A DNA stretch of 62,955 nt from Rachicladosporium sp. CCFEE 5018 (Eukaryota; Ascomycota; Dothideomycetes; Cladosporiales; Cladosporiaceae), in assembly GCA_002077045.2 (NCBI GenBank), contig KZ111140.1, forward strand, positions 3,006,563-3,069,517, given 5' to 3'. This document shows, in pieces, positions 10,587-22,074 of the stretch; position 1 is the first letter of the stretch; every line of letters begins with the position of its first letter. A program made the position numbers and the translations under genes. The notes beneath the pieces are model-generated. The model was given only the letters and a program-made list of their open reading frames with translations. It searched no databases and was not told the origin of the DNA.

Positions 10587-11355
10587 TCACACCAGTAGGA
10601 CCAGCAGTAGCAGGATGATCAGCACCACAATCAAGACGCCAATACAGCAGCTCGACCACGTCTCTGCATCCCAGGTCAGCACTGCCCTCGTCCCACCCAC
10701 CAGAACACCAAGCAAACTCACCCTCATTCTTCCGGATCACATACCCAATCTTCTTCATCCCCGTCTGAATCTTCCCTCCGACGCGATCTGTAATATCCTC
10801 AACCTCATCCAGCATCTCCGCCTGCTCCTCCAGCTCCCGCCCCATAGTATCAGCCTGCAACCTCAAATTCCCCACAGTCTGGAACACCCCCTCCAGCACC
10901 TCGTCCTGCTCATGCATAATCTCCACCTGCCTCTGCTCCTCCCACGCCCCGTACTCATCCTCGCCGTCCTCGCCATCCCCAGTTTGAACGTCGAATTGAT
11001 CCGGATGCGGCAGCGGGACTTTCGCCGCTGTGGAGTTAAGCTGCTGGTGCATAGATTCGATCTCCTTGCCCACATCTTCCACTAACTTTCGCCGTCGTCC
11101 GACTTCAGCAACGTCTAGGCCGTAGCGGTAGGGGTCTGTTTCTACTGCTGCGACTGAGGCGAGGAGGTCTTGCAGGTCTGTGGAGAGGTCTGTGAGATTC
11201 TCTTCGAGTTCGGCGCGGGCTTCGAGCAGTTCGGGGTTGGAAGGAGAGGAGGCGGAGGAACGGATGCGCAGGTAGGAGGTGAAGAGGGGGCGGGTTGTGG
11301 TTAGCAGGGCGAGCACGTCCGATTGGACTTGGAGGAAGGGGTCCGAGGACGCCAT
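10587..11355 (-). CDS. TLG1: Endosomal/Golgi t-SNARE, syntaxin-6/Tlg1 family
   Basis: Exons are complement(10722-11355) and complement(10587-10663), 236 aa. The 58-nt intron (GTGAGT to GATGCAG) precedes the last exon, which encodes the tail anchor: a CC pair followed by about 20 hydrophobic residues (IGVLIVVLIILLLLVLLV). Without splicing the anchor is lost. The N-terminus (DPFLQVQSDV) resembles the syntaxin-6 N-terminal helix. The SNARE motif lies at about residues 145-205 with EIMHEQDEVLEGVFQTVGNL and layered heptads containing a central Gln. Tlg1-type Qc-SNAREs act in fusion of endosome-derived vesicles with the trans-Golgi network. The start ATG gives MASSDPF, the usual family beginning. 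Confidence 0.92.
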
Positions 11356-12045
11356 GATTGTGGGAATGTCGTCGAGACTGTATCGGCGGTTGTGATGAGT
11401 GCTACGGATATTCTCTCCTAGCAGCGTCACCAGTCCAAGGGAACCATCGCGGGCATGCTTGTGTGTGCGGACAATAAATTACTTCGTATCTTGTATTGAC
11501 GGATACAGTACTTGAACGCGCGAGGCGCTCAGCTGTGGCTGTGCTCGCCAGGGACGCGACTCGATTTCTCGACTTCACCACGCATATCACCCTTGAGTTT
11601 CTCCTCCACACAACATCATACAATCTCTCGAGACGTCACCGCAGCGCTTCGACCATTCCACCGGCAAACGGACGACATGGTCTATCTTGCTGCCCCCAAA
11701 CATCGATGGGAGATCCGGGGTTTCGAGATGACAACGATGCTCGAGGTGACAGCAGTCAGAGCCAACTTGAGGCACAGCAGCCAACGCCTGCGGTGGATGC
11801 AGTTCCCTTCGAACGAAGGTGACGCCAGCATCTAAATATCACGAGCCGCTCGCAGCCCTTGACTGCCCATGATCTGCCCCATCGCCTCGATACCTCGCAG
11901 TGACCATCACCCAAGATTGATCGTAAGTCCGATCTCCTCCTCTGTCATTTCCTCTACCACTGCCACTACCTATCCTCTCATCTCCATCCCTCTTCATCAT
12001 CTCCCATCATTCCCTTCCTCCAAGCCCTAAGAACATCAACCCCCT
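11356..12045. promoter_or_regulatory. Divergent promoter region with pyrimidine-rich leader
   Basis: These 690 bp lie between TLG1 (left, minus) and the RBR gene (right, plus). Bases about 11930-12030 are strongly C/T-rich and run up to the RBR start, as is common in fungal promoters just before the start site. Open frames of about 105 codons inside show no motif and I take them as chance. Confidence 0.5.
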
Positions 12046-13212
12046 ATGGCCGAAACCTGGACTTGCACCTCCTGCTACGACACCCCCGAGCGCGGCCGTC
12101 TTATCGTCACCGGCGACAAAGTCTGCACGCTCTGCTTCCGTCGCCTCTTCGCTCTAGCCCTCGAAAGCGAAGAAAACTACCCGCCCCGCTGGGGCAAAAC
12201 AACTCTCTCCTCGCAACAATACGGCCACCTCCTGAACCCCGAGCTGCGCGAAGCCTACGAAGCGAAGGCTCTAGAATACGCATGTCCGCTGCCGCAGCGA
12301 GTCTGCTGCCAACGCACCGATCCGCCGCGTCGACCTGAAGCCTGCGGGACGTTCATTGGCAAGGCAATGAAGCGGAAGGAGTGCGTGAAGTGCGCAAAAT
12401 GTGCATGGTACACCTGCCTCCGCTGCCGCTCCACATTCTCCATCTCGGACGTAGCCGCCTCTCGCATAAATCTAGATCACGACTGCGATCCCTTCCGCAT
12501 TCCCGCGACGGAGGCCGAAGCTTTCTCCGGCTTGGTGCAAGGCAAAGACTACCAAATCTGTCCCAACTCCGACTGTGGCCGGAAGGTAGAGCTGCTGGAC
12601 GGCTGTAACAAGATGTCCTGCGTCTGCCTGACAAATTTCTGCTTCATCTGCGGTCTCGTCGTCAAGCCCAACCACTGGCACTGGAGGCCTGGCAGTGGGT
12701 GTCCGAGGTGGGGACAGCCGAGGAGTGGGACAGAGATCTACGACCGATTCGGAGCCGAAGCGGCAGAGGAACTGCTGGAACGGGAGATAGCGGCTGCGGC
12801 TTTCCGGCCGCCGATTGTGGGGGATGGTTGGGGACATGTCGCTATACTGGAGCAGAGGTGGAGACAGCAGAGGGAGGATGAGGCGAGGGCTGTGCAGGTG
12901 CAGATGCAGTTTGTGAGGGAGGCACAAAACGCGCTTGTGCAGGGCGAGCGGGAGAGGCGAAGGCTCAGGGGGATCGGGCCAGGTGCAGGGCTCGGCACGC
13001 AGACTCTAGAGCAGGCTAACGAGCAGACAGAGGAGCCGCAACGGCGTCGACGGCGCAGGAAACGGGGTGGGGCGCAGATCGATGGGCCGATGAGGGAGAG
13101 GGAGAGGGAGGAGGAAGGGGAGGACCAGCTACCGGCGAGGAGAGCAGGAAGAGGATTCGGGGATGTGCTCTTTGGACGAGGAGAGGAGAAGCGAGAGAAG
13201 TCCCCACGGTGA
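12046..13212 (+). CDS. RBR-type (RING-IBR-RING) zinc-binding protein, probable E3 ubiquitin ligase
   Basis: Single exon, 388 aa. The N-terminus has two CxxC pairs (CTSC, CTLC) forming a minimal first zinc site. The IBR-like centre has CVKCAKCAWYTCLRCR with a downstream HDCDP. The RING2-like part has CPNSDCGRKVELLDGCNKMSC followed by NFCFICG, where the Cys after the GC-x2-MSC stretch would be the catalytic cysteine in true RBR ligases. The C-terminal 150 residues are Arg/Glu-rich and disordered. The first RING is weakly preserved, so this belongs to the divergent IBR-finger proteins common in filamentous fungi. Ligase activity is inferred from the fold, and the substrate is unknown. Confidence 0.78.
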   Translation: MAETWTCTSCYDTPERGRLIVTGDKVCTLCFRRLFALALESEENYPPRWGKTTLSSQQYGHLLNPELREAYEAKALEYACPLPQRVCCQRTDPPRRPEACGTFIGKAMKRKECVKCAKCAWYTCLRCRSTFSISDVAASRINLDHDCDPFRIPATEAEAFSGLVQGKDYQICPNSDCGRKVELLDGCNKMSCVCLTNFCFICGLVVKPNHWHWRPGSGCPRWGQPRSGTEIYDRFGAEAAEELLEREIAAAAFRPPIVGDGWGHVAILEQRWRQQREDEARAVQVQMQFVREAQNALVQGERERRRLRGIGPGAGLGTQTLEQANEQTEEPQRRRRRRKRGGAQIDGPMREREREEEGEDQLPARRAGRGFGDVLFGRGEEKREKSPR

Positions 13213-13367
13213 GCATTCTGTCAGCGATATAGCATTGACAGACGCTGCACTAGCAGGCAGTGACATGTACATGGAGTGTAGTGTGTTCTCCTACAATGAA
13301 GCAAATGTCCTCTGGTACACCGAGGGGTGATAAGTGTCGCTGCTTGGCATTCCGCCGACTGCTCACC

Positions 13368-14750
13368 CTACCACCACGGCAGGAACATAGACCAGCTGAC
13401 CGTCTCGTACGTACTCGCGGGCTGCGATCTCAAAGATGCGATGTCCATCGCTATAATGAGCCATCTGCAGATGACATACAGGGCGCAAGCTGGCGTCAGA
13501 ATGAGGAGCGAGTGCAATGGTACGTCTAGACAGGGGAAGTTGCCAGTCATCTCGTTGTTGCAGGGGTGGTACCAGAGGCGGCGGACTTTTCGCAGTAGTT
13601 CCTGGGTCGACAACGTTGTGATGCTTTGTGTGGGCAGAGCTGGTTCGGTGGTCTTGACTTGGCGATCGACCATGAACACCTCTGGAAGCGGGCCAAGCAA
13701 TGCGATGATAGCTTGTGTAGCTACTACTGCGCGCCAGAGTTGCTGCTCAGCGATAGTGGGGAAGTAGAAGTTCCAGGCTCCGAGGAAGAATGCGGTGTAA
13801 GCCATGCTCACGCCCAGCATAAAGAAGCATCCCGTCCTGGTCAGCCGGGGAAAGTTGAAAGAGGAGAACTTTTGTACCGGCGGCTGCTGCGACTCCAGCC
13901 TACTCACAAGGCGAAGTCGGCGAAGGATGTTGACGAAGTAGTTCCAGGCGAGCGATCCTACCCACTCGTTTCGTGAGATGAAGTCCAGGGGCGTGTCTCG
14001 ATATTGGCCGGTGCACTCTTCGCCAACTTCTTCGATGAGCGCCGCCATCGTGATCTTCAACCGGTAACAGTGGCTGACCTCTATATCTGATGGCTTGTTC
14101 CACCAGCATAGGAATGTGCCCAATGTGCAGAAGATGTTGGCAAGGACTGTCACCTCGAGTGTAGTCACACCAAGACCTTGCGCAAGGCGTGCGGCGACAT
14201 TGATGAGGAAGATTGACGCCTGCAGTAGCGTGATCAATCTATGCTGCGTAAGCCGGTGCACATGATAGCGAGAGCTGTGATATTTGTAACTTACTTCGTG
14301 AGAATATCCGACTTGCCTAGCCCCTTGATCTCCGTCTCCGTCACGTCTGGGATGTCGATGTAGCCGCGTTTAAGCAGATACAAAAGCTGCTTTGAGTTTG
14401 CCGGGAAGGAAGGAAAGTCGGTGGATTTCACGTGGCCCCCTCCCATATCAGCATAGAAGCTGTGCGTGATTGTCCAGCTCTGGTAGCCAGCATCTTGGTA
14501 GTCCTTGAGAGAAGAGGAGAACGAGTTCAGGACCCAGTAGTGTGAGTAGCACGAAGTAGAGCTTGTCCCGCAATATGTCCCAATTGCCACCAGTCGGCGA
14601 AGCCGCGCTCACACGGACGGAGACCCAGGCACATAATTTGAGTGTCTGCAGAGAGCTCCAGATGATATCCCACGTTCCGCGGCCGCTCTGAGGAGACTGC
14701 CAGCCGATAAGAGCCTCGGGCGATGCGAGCTGTGTGAAGTTCGGGGTCAT
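13368..14750 (-). pseudogene. Fungal multi-pass membrane protein gene, disrupted by a frame-breaking indel
   Basis: Three coherent pieces belong to one family of fungal integral membrane proteins. Piece 1 starts at ATG 14750 and holds GWQSPQSGRGTWDIIWSSL and LTLLGPELVLLFSQ. Piece 2 holds WTITHSFYADMGG and ends KSDILTK. A clean 56-nt intron (14239-14294, GTAAGT to CATAG) joins it to piece 3 (LITLLQASIF, GVTTLEVTVLANIF, WWNKPSDIE, then several hydrophobic segments, stop at 13368). Pieces 1 and 2 abut near 14505 in different frames with no room for an intron. The spacing between the PELV and WT motifs is about seven residues shorter than I expect for the family, so a small deletion that also shifts the frame is likely. 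A 49-nt GTGC-CAAG intron would restore the frame but delete the conserved core. Confidence 0.65.
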
Positions 14751-16368
14751 GCTGCCATTGCAAGCGTCGGCTTAGCTGGACAGCGCCCAGAGGCGCGATG
14801 CCATGCTATATGTACCATGCCAGCCGACCGCAAGACATGAGCCTTGAACAAGTTGTGAATCACGATTCTGGGACAGTTGTCGTAAGCCATGGCAGATATG
14901 ACCGATGACCTTGGCCTGATGGATATGTAGAACATTTAGCACGGTCCGTCTCCAATGAGACGTATGAGACTGTCGAGACACCTATGTATAGGCTTGCAGT
15001 CGCGACGTCCGTTCGATAGTACAGTCGCGCAGATTGACACAACAACGCAGGACCCGCAGCGAGGTTGAGCCTGGGGTAGTCTTTCCGATCCTGTCGAAGG
15101 GTTCTTGGGCCAGCCACTGAACCAGTGTATATGCTATCGCGCGTGCCATGGTACAGTGCATAGCATGTCTCAGTCCGGACCTAGATTAGGACAACACCCT
15201 TCAGCAACCTGGTGAAGTGGTAGAATTGGTCGAGCTTGTATCCAGATGAAAACGCAAAGCAACTTAGTCAGTAAGCGGCGGCCTACACTTTTTGGCGAAT
15301 GATGCTACCCTGTACCAAAGTCGAATAGGTGGAAATGATAAAACGTCTCAAGGATTTAGCCACGGCCATAATACCGTAATTTTAGTAAGCTCCATGGCAT
15401 CCGCAACAGGAGCACGAAAAGGGGCCTCAATGCGAGAGAGGAAAGCCGACGCATATGCACTCGGCAGCAATCCTCGCAAGCTGTATTTGGTGGAATGGAT
15501 CGAACATCGTCTAGTGCATGATCTTGACGCTTCTACTCGCAATCCTGATCGCCAGTGAGACGGTGTACGACAAGCTAAAGGCCCAATGAAGGATGCTGTC
15601 TGGGTGTGCCCAGGGTATCGTCTGTGTTGGATGTAGTGGAGCCCGCACGGGATAGAGGCGCCCAACAATCCAGGTCTTGCTATTGACGGTGTCGACCGTC
15701 TCAGCTGGCTCAGCCATCGACACCTGTGATGCGAAGTTGAGGAAAAGAAGAGGCATGTGGTGGAGACTGTGTCGGGGCCATTGCCTTGGGGCGCAACGGA
15801 ACGCGTCCCCGAGCCATGATGCCTAATATATTTCATCGACTACACCTTCCTTCTACATGTACGTATCTTGGAAGCAAACTCCGCTGTCTCACTGTTCACG
15901 ATCATAGTCATGCAAAGATCCTCGTCAAACGCAGCACATAGCAACGAGACCACAGGTCTGATCAGCGCCTGATCCTCATGGGAGACTGGGATTTCGAGGT
16001 AAGTTGCCGATGAGACTCTCGAAACTATAAGCGGAATGTAGACAGAGAGATTATCATGGCTCCACAGAGGCGTAGAGATGTGCGACATGGCGTTTGCTCA
16101 TGCTCGGTCCGGAACGCTATGTTGTACCACCTGGGCCCAGCACTGCGTCTACGTTACACAAACGCGTGGTAAGTGGCTCGTTAGCACAAGGTAGGTACAG
16201 CATTTACTTCACTACCACCTTCACTCCCTCTGTTCTTCCCTGGTCAGCGCTCTTCCTCATTGATTGTCGACTCAGACAGCATTCCAGAGCATATCACTGC
16301 ATCCGCAACCTCCTTGACTTCCTACTTCTTGCGAGTCCTTCATCACGCGTTCACCTTGGCAGAGGATC
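14751..16368. other. 1.6 kb without a clear gene; possible degraded coding sequence
   Basis: I find no intact gene. On the minus strand an open frame at 15840-16088 (82 codons) could be spliced through a 43-nt GTACAT-TTAG stretch into sequence ending near 15715. Minus-strand frames at 15348-15836 and 15511-15756 also stay open for 162 and 81 codons. None has a motif I can name. The methyltransferase promoter must lie in the last few hundred bases. Confidence 0.35.
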
Positions 16369-17314
16369 ATGGCTCACGGGAAGGCGCTGCTCGCATTGAT
16401 CGTGCTGGCGGGTGGGCTGTTCTTAGGTATCACTCATGACCGATGATTGCTGGCGCGTCTTAAAGGCTGACACCAAGCCTTCAGCGCTCATGACAAACGA
16501 TGGCTCTGCCACGCCTTCAGTCAAGCAGTATTACTCCAGTCTTGAGTCGCGTCTAGGCTACTGGCTTCTGCTTGGGAACGCTCGACACTGCGGTTACTGG
16601 CCACCCGGAACGCTCTGGCCGTTCCCCATCGGCCGTGCGCTGAGAACAATGGAAGAGAAGCTGTATGAACGCTTGGAGCTGCCAGCAGGCGCAAAGATCC
16701 TGGACGCTGGTGCGGGCTCTGGCGTAGTGGCATCGTACATGGCAAAGAAAGGGCTCGTGGTCCAAGGCATCGATTTGACACCTCTGCATGTCCAGGACGC
16801 TCAACGTGTTATCAAGGCACAGGGATTGACGAGCGATCAGATCACTGTACGGCAGGGAGACTATCACGACCTGTCAGATGTGGATAACGCGTCCCTGGAC
16901 GGAGTGTACACCATGGAGACCTTCGTTCACGCGGACGATCCTCTGAAGGTATTAAAGAATTTCCGCCGGATTCTAAAATCCGGCGGTGTCCTCGTCTTAC
17001 ACGAAGCAGACTTCCACTGGGATTCGGAAGTCCTGCAGGAAGTGTTGCGTTTGTCACATTGCCAGAACACGCTTAAGGAAGGCACGTACGAGAGTCTTTT
17101 AGAGGATGCCGGCTTCACCAACATCACTGTCGACGACTACACGGACAACGTTCTCCCGCTGTGGCGCTTATTTGGTATACTCGGGTCTGTGCCATACGAC
17201 CTCATGCGGCTCATTGGTCAGGAGAAACGATTCACCAACGTCATGGCTGGGGTTGAGGCATACCGACACTGGGGGCAGGGGCGGTATATTTCGGTTAGGG
17301 CTGTGAATCCTTGA
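16369..17314 (+). CDS. Membrane-anchored SAM-dependent methyltransferase (sterol/tocopherol methyltransferase-like)
   Basis: Exons are 16369-16426 and 16485-17314 (295 aa). The 58-nt intron contains GGCTGACACC and ends TTCAG. Exon 1 encodes a short hydrophobic anchor or signal (MAHGKALLALIVLAGGLFLA). Exon 2 holds a class I methyltransferase: motif I ILDAGAGSGVVASYMA, an acidic loop around GIDLTP, a motif with GDYHDLSDVDNASLDGVYTM, and the post-motif block FRRILKSGGVLVLHEADFHW. An upstream segment with YYSSLESRLGYWLLLGN...HCGYWPPG resembles small-molecule methyltransferases of the Erg6 / gamma-tocopherol methyltransferase type. The substrate cannot be read; a lipid or isoprenoid is a reasonable guess given the membrane anchor. 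Confidence 0.82.
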
Positions 17315-17513
17315 GCGAGACTATCACCGCGCGGAAGGAAGTTAGTCAACGAAGGGGCAATGTATGCAAGTGAGGTCAAAGGTTGCACTGTTGCAACGAC
17401 GAAGGCGGAATATGACCGAATAGGCTCATGGCTGACACTGCTACTGGAGCATGCTCGTAAGGTGGAAATTCCACATAGATACTACCTGATGTAGCGCAGC
17501 GAGACAGGAGACG

Positions 17514-20500
17514 CTAGCACATGCAAGCGTTCAAAAGCGCGCATTGGCCGCGAAGAGCAGCTATGGCCTCCTGCCTCGTCAGGCCTAGCACATTCATGAG
17601 ATAGTCGACCCTGCAGCAACGTCAGTCAACGAATCATTGAATTAGTCCGAGGTGTGCACTCACTCCACGATCCCCCTCACCTTCTTCCTCACTTCCTCGA
17701 ACTCCCCCAAGCTCCTCTCCCAGACCTTCTTCCGCCTCGCAGGATCCACGCTCTTGACCCTATACCTCAGCCTCGCGCTCACAGGACGATGATCACTGAC
17801 CCTCACCTCCCACCTGCGATAGCTCTCACACTTGACCTTACCCAATCCTCTGTAAAGCACGCGATCGCACCAAGCTGGCGCTCGCCGCTTTTCGGACGTA
17901 TCGTACTCATCCGACTGAACATTGTATTTGTAAGTCGGTGCGAAAGTTATGGGCGCTTCTGCGAAAGCTCGGAGTCGGAAGCCGGGGTTCTTCTTGCGGG
18001 ACAGGAGGAGTTGATCGCGTTCCAGTAGCCGGGCGAGGTTCTTCTGGGAAACGTGCTTGATAACTGTATCGCGGCCCATGGTGTCTATGCGATAATTCAA
18101 GTCGCCGTTCAGGATGCAGAGTTCGTGATCGAGGATCATGGAGCCATCGCCGCCGGATGTGAACAGATCTGACAGACTGAGATCAGAGTTCGCAGGGAAG
18201 ACATGCGGTGCTAGGGCTTCAGCTTCGAGGATTGCGGCGATGTCGTTGTTGCGGTTGATGGTCTGGGTTTGCCCGGCCGCGAGATGGCAATTGATGAAGC
18301 AAAGGCTACTGTCATCTAGGGTCATGCGGACGACAAGGGCGCCTTTGTTGCCATGTAGACCGCCCATGCCGCGCTTGATCTCGGCGGTGGAGATCGCTTT
18401 GATGCGTGGGCGGAGGGAAGTCTTGACGAAGATGCAGGTGAAGAGGCCGACCATGCTGGCAGTGTTGACGAGGGCGTATGTGGTGTTAGTGATGTGTTCG
18501 TCAAGGCAGCGGGTAAGGTGATCGCGCCAGTTGCGATACTGGTGGCTCATGTGTTGCTGCTCGTTCGAGTCCTCTGCTACCTTCCTTTTGCTCTTGAAGA
18601 AAGACTTAGCAGTCACCTTCTTGTCTTCGAGATCCACTAGCTCCTGGAAGCCAAAGACGAGGATGTCTGCTGGCTCAGCACTGGTCAGGTAGTCTCGGAA
18701 GAAATTGTTGTCTTGATGGTTCTGCTGCAGATGGGTGGGCTTGCTTGCACCGGCGTTCCACGTGAGTACATCCACTGTGATCTCGTGGAAGGTGCAGTAG
18801 TCGGAGTCGGAGTCATGCATGCGTGTGTCGAGCCAGTCGTCTTCCAATGAGCCGTCCCACAGTCGTAGCATGTTATCAGTTCCTAGCGTGATGACCTGCA
18901 TACGATCTAGCAGCCACACGGCAGGAGGATCAGCTACTATGCTGCAAATCTGCTTCTCGTGAGCGTGCCAGTCTTTCTTCGCGACCCAGGGTGTAGTTGA
19001 TGTGTCATAGACGTACGCCATGCCAGTGTTGAAGCCAGCCCAGAGATAGTCGCCAACACCAGCCAGCGCACTGATCTTGTACACGCTGACATTGACTACA
19101 CCTACGCAGCTGAAGGTCTTGCGATTGTAGATGCTGACTTTGCCATCGGTATGTCCGAAGTACACGAGGTCTGGCTTACTCCCCATCGTTGCACCAGCAG
19201 TCACTTCACCGCTATTCGACTGGCTGAGCGGCTGGCGCAGGACTTGGAACTCGGTCTCTGATCGCACGCCCGGGAGGAAGACCCGGATATCTTTGCCAGT
19301 CGCGATCCATAGCTGTTCGCCACATGCAATGCTGAATGTGTGACCTTTGGGTACGCGGAAGGTGTTGGCTTGAGAGTCCAGACTAGGCATACTCTTGTCA
19401 CCCTTCTTCCACACATTGAGATCGCCGCCTTCGTCAAGTGTCCACAGCTCGGAGGCATAATGGTACATACGTACGATCTCTCGTCTGTGCGCGTTGGCCT
19501 TCGTCCGCGTGGCTGCTTGGCCTAGAATGTCGACTTCGTGGATCTCACCGATGTTCGTACCGAGCCATACACTGGTGCTTTCTGCTTCAGCAGTCGGTTT
19601 GAACACGATAGATGTGACTTTCAAGTGCTCGCTGTGTGCCATATTCATAATTTGTTCGCCAGTACGTAGGTCCCACGCTTTCGTAATGTAGCCAGTCGTG
19701 CATACGTAGTGTCCACACACTGCCATGAGTCGAGTGTCGTATTCCGTGGGTATCTGCCAAGGACGCTGCCTGTAGCGTGGTGGTCTACGACTTGCGTTCG
19801 TAGTGTCTGGGAAGTCGCTGGCTTGTGTTGCGCCTGGCAAGATCGCTGGTTCGTCTGGTTGGTCGTCCCGAGAATGTCCATTGAGCGGAGCTGGCTCTGC
19901 TGGCTGTGGCGTCTGTGTCAGAGCGGCCATCTGCGGCCGCCTGTCCATCGACCGCCGAGGCGCTGGCACAGCCGGTGGCATCACAGCAGGTACTGTATTC
20001 CTAGAAGGCGCCACCCTATCGAAGCCCTGAGTAAGTGCAGAAGCCTGTGCGGGCTTCGCTGCCGGGATGCGGCCTGCATGGGCTGGCTCAGTAAATGTCT
20101 GAGATCTATGTGGCATGCTATGCGCCAGCTGATGGACGAGCTTGCTGGGACTTGTCCTTCCCGATCTTGACTTGATCGGGCTAGTCCTCCCTGAGCGGAG
20201 CTTGGTAGGGCTTGTTCTGGCAGGTCTGATCTGGAGCTCGGGTCTCGCAGGCAGTCTAGGCTTGCTATCGTGCACATCTCCGGCTGAACTCATATCATCA
20301 CGGCGGACTGGGCGGTACCGAGCAGGCATCGTGGGCGTCCTTGCCAACGGGTTGTTGAAGTCGCGACGACCTGCCACAGTTGAGATCGGCGGGGAAGGAC
20401 GCTCGAGCGAGGACGGCTCAACGAAAGAGGCATTTGAGCCCGCGCGTGCGCGTGCGGTGAATGATGCGTCTGACTCTCCTCGCATACGGTGTATGCCCGA

Positions 20501-21397
20501 GTCATCCGAGCCATGGCGTCCACCTTGGATAGAAGACGTATCGGACCCACCTTGCAATCGCTCAACCCAGGATGCATCAGAGTCACCTCGCGTCCGCTGA
20601 GCCCATGCCATGGCAGACTCGATCGGAACACCACGGCTCACTGTGACTTTCTCAGGTGAGTTCGATCTGCTGGCTGGTGGCGTACTGAAGGGTGACGCGC
20701 TGTGATCGGCGACGTCGTGATTGCTCTCCGGTGCTGCGAGACCATCAGAAGACATGGTAAGCTCTACCGGCTTGCTGGGCACGCGCGGCTTCGCAGCGCG
20801 GTTGACTGGTGGTGGTCCAGAGGGTTTTGGCTCCACTTGAGTGGGTGTTGGAGCTTGTGCTGGGCTTGAGTCGTTGAGATCAAGCCTCGAAACATCGATA
20901 GATTGTAGCAATGAGCTAATGCGCTTCTCCAGTGCTGGTGTGGTGGTTCGGCTCACGCTCCTAAAATGCCCTCGGGTTGGCGAGTCCGGCGGAACTCCAC
21001 TTTGCACCGGATTGGGCACATTGACGTGTGTATTAGCCATCATTCCGCCCGGCGGAGAGCGAGGCGAATCGACTGTCACCACAGGCGGTGCTACTTGCGC
21101 AGGTGTGGTCGGGAACATAGAGATAGGTCGTTGACGAGGTGGACTCGGACGTCTGGCTTTCGGCATTGCGATATCTTTGGCAGTCATTGCCGCAGCTGGT
21201 GGGCTATCGTTACTCCCTGGCGTAGTTGGACGGGTCCCGCTGGCGCCATTGGTCGGCTTTGTCAAAGACACCTGGCGTAAACCTGACGTTGGAGTCTTCG
21301 GAGCGTCCCCATCTTTGCCCAGATTCTCGAACTTTGTCAACAGAGATGATACCGGTCGAATTGAGCTCCCATCGGGGCCTTCGTTAGTTCCTGGCAT
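17514..21397 (-). CDS. WD40-repeat inositol polyphosphate 5-phosphatase
   Basis: The main exon is complement(17664-21397). I propose a last exon complement(17514-17610), giving 1276 aa. The N-terminal about 560 residues are Pro/Ser/Thr-rich and disordered, with repeated RTSPTKLRSGRTSP-like motifs. A WD40-like propeller spans about 570-880 (WQIPTEYDTRLMAVCGHYVC, WDLRTGEQI, RLWDGSLEDDW). The 5-phosphatase domain spans about 890-1230 and carries the canonical motifs GNKGALVVRM, FINCHLAAG, LNGDLNYRI, APAWCDRVLY and SDHRPVSA. It should remove the 5-phosphate from phosphoinositides or inositol phosphates at membranes. This architecture differs from yeast Inp51-53, which have a Sac1 domain, and recalls plant WD40-containing 5PTases. 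An unspliced end would stop at 17661. Confidence 0.9.
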
Positions 21398-22074
21398 CGT
21401 ATTGTCACGAACAGATATCCGCCCTCAGGGTCATGCAGTGGCTCTTGTCCAATTGTATCTGCGCCAAGGCACGCAACCTACACCTCCCATGACCAATATT
21501 TGAGCCAGGTGTTTCACAAGCGAGCTGCCTGCTCAGATCCTAATGTACGATGCGTCCAGTGTGATGTCCCTTGCGATCTCTCTGGGCAAATGCGCAGCGA
21601 AGAGAAGCCGCAATCGTTGTCTATGTTCTGGCTTTATGCACCTTGCCAACTTTGCGGATCTTGTAGAACCTTCCGATGAGATCGTGTACTCTCGTGCGAC
21701 GTTGAAAGCTGTCTAGATTAGTGAAGATGTGACTCTGGGTGCAGTCAACACAGCCACGACAACTTCACTCAATACCCCGGACTTGGCCACGCGCTTGCGT
21801 GACACGGAAACGGCGGCTGCATCTGCCCGCAACTCTGTCCTTATTCTGAAACACGAGCCCTGCATATCCGATTGTCGATCACTTTCGCGGGCTTCACGCG
21901 ACTTCGATAAACACCCCGCAAACTCAGTATCGTACATTTCAACCCAAGGCCCGCCGTGTGGAGTTCGTCATCGTAACGACAGAACAATCAAGACCACCTG
22001 TAGTAAGCTTGGCATTGAGAGAATTGTATCTATACCCCCCAGATCCTGGACGTCTCCCGGCACAAACACACAGC
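21398..22074. promoter_or_regulatory. Divergent promoter region of the 5-phosphatase and CHY zinc-finger genes
   Basis: This 677-bp stretch separates divergent genes. The plus-strand open frame at 21729-22148 overlaps the start of the CHY gene in another frame and has no motif, so I reject it as coding. No specific element is recognised. Confidence 0.45.

Noticed and set aside
11496..11835. Two overlapping plus-strand frames upstream of the RBR gene
   Set aside because: No conserved motif, no plausible introns, and they lie in the divergent promoter of TLG1 and the RBR gene.
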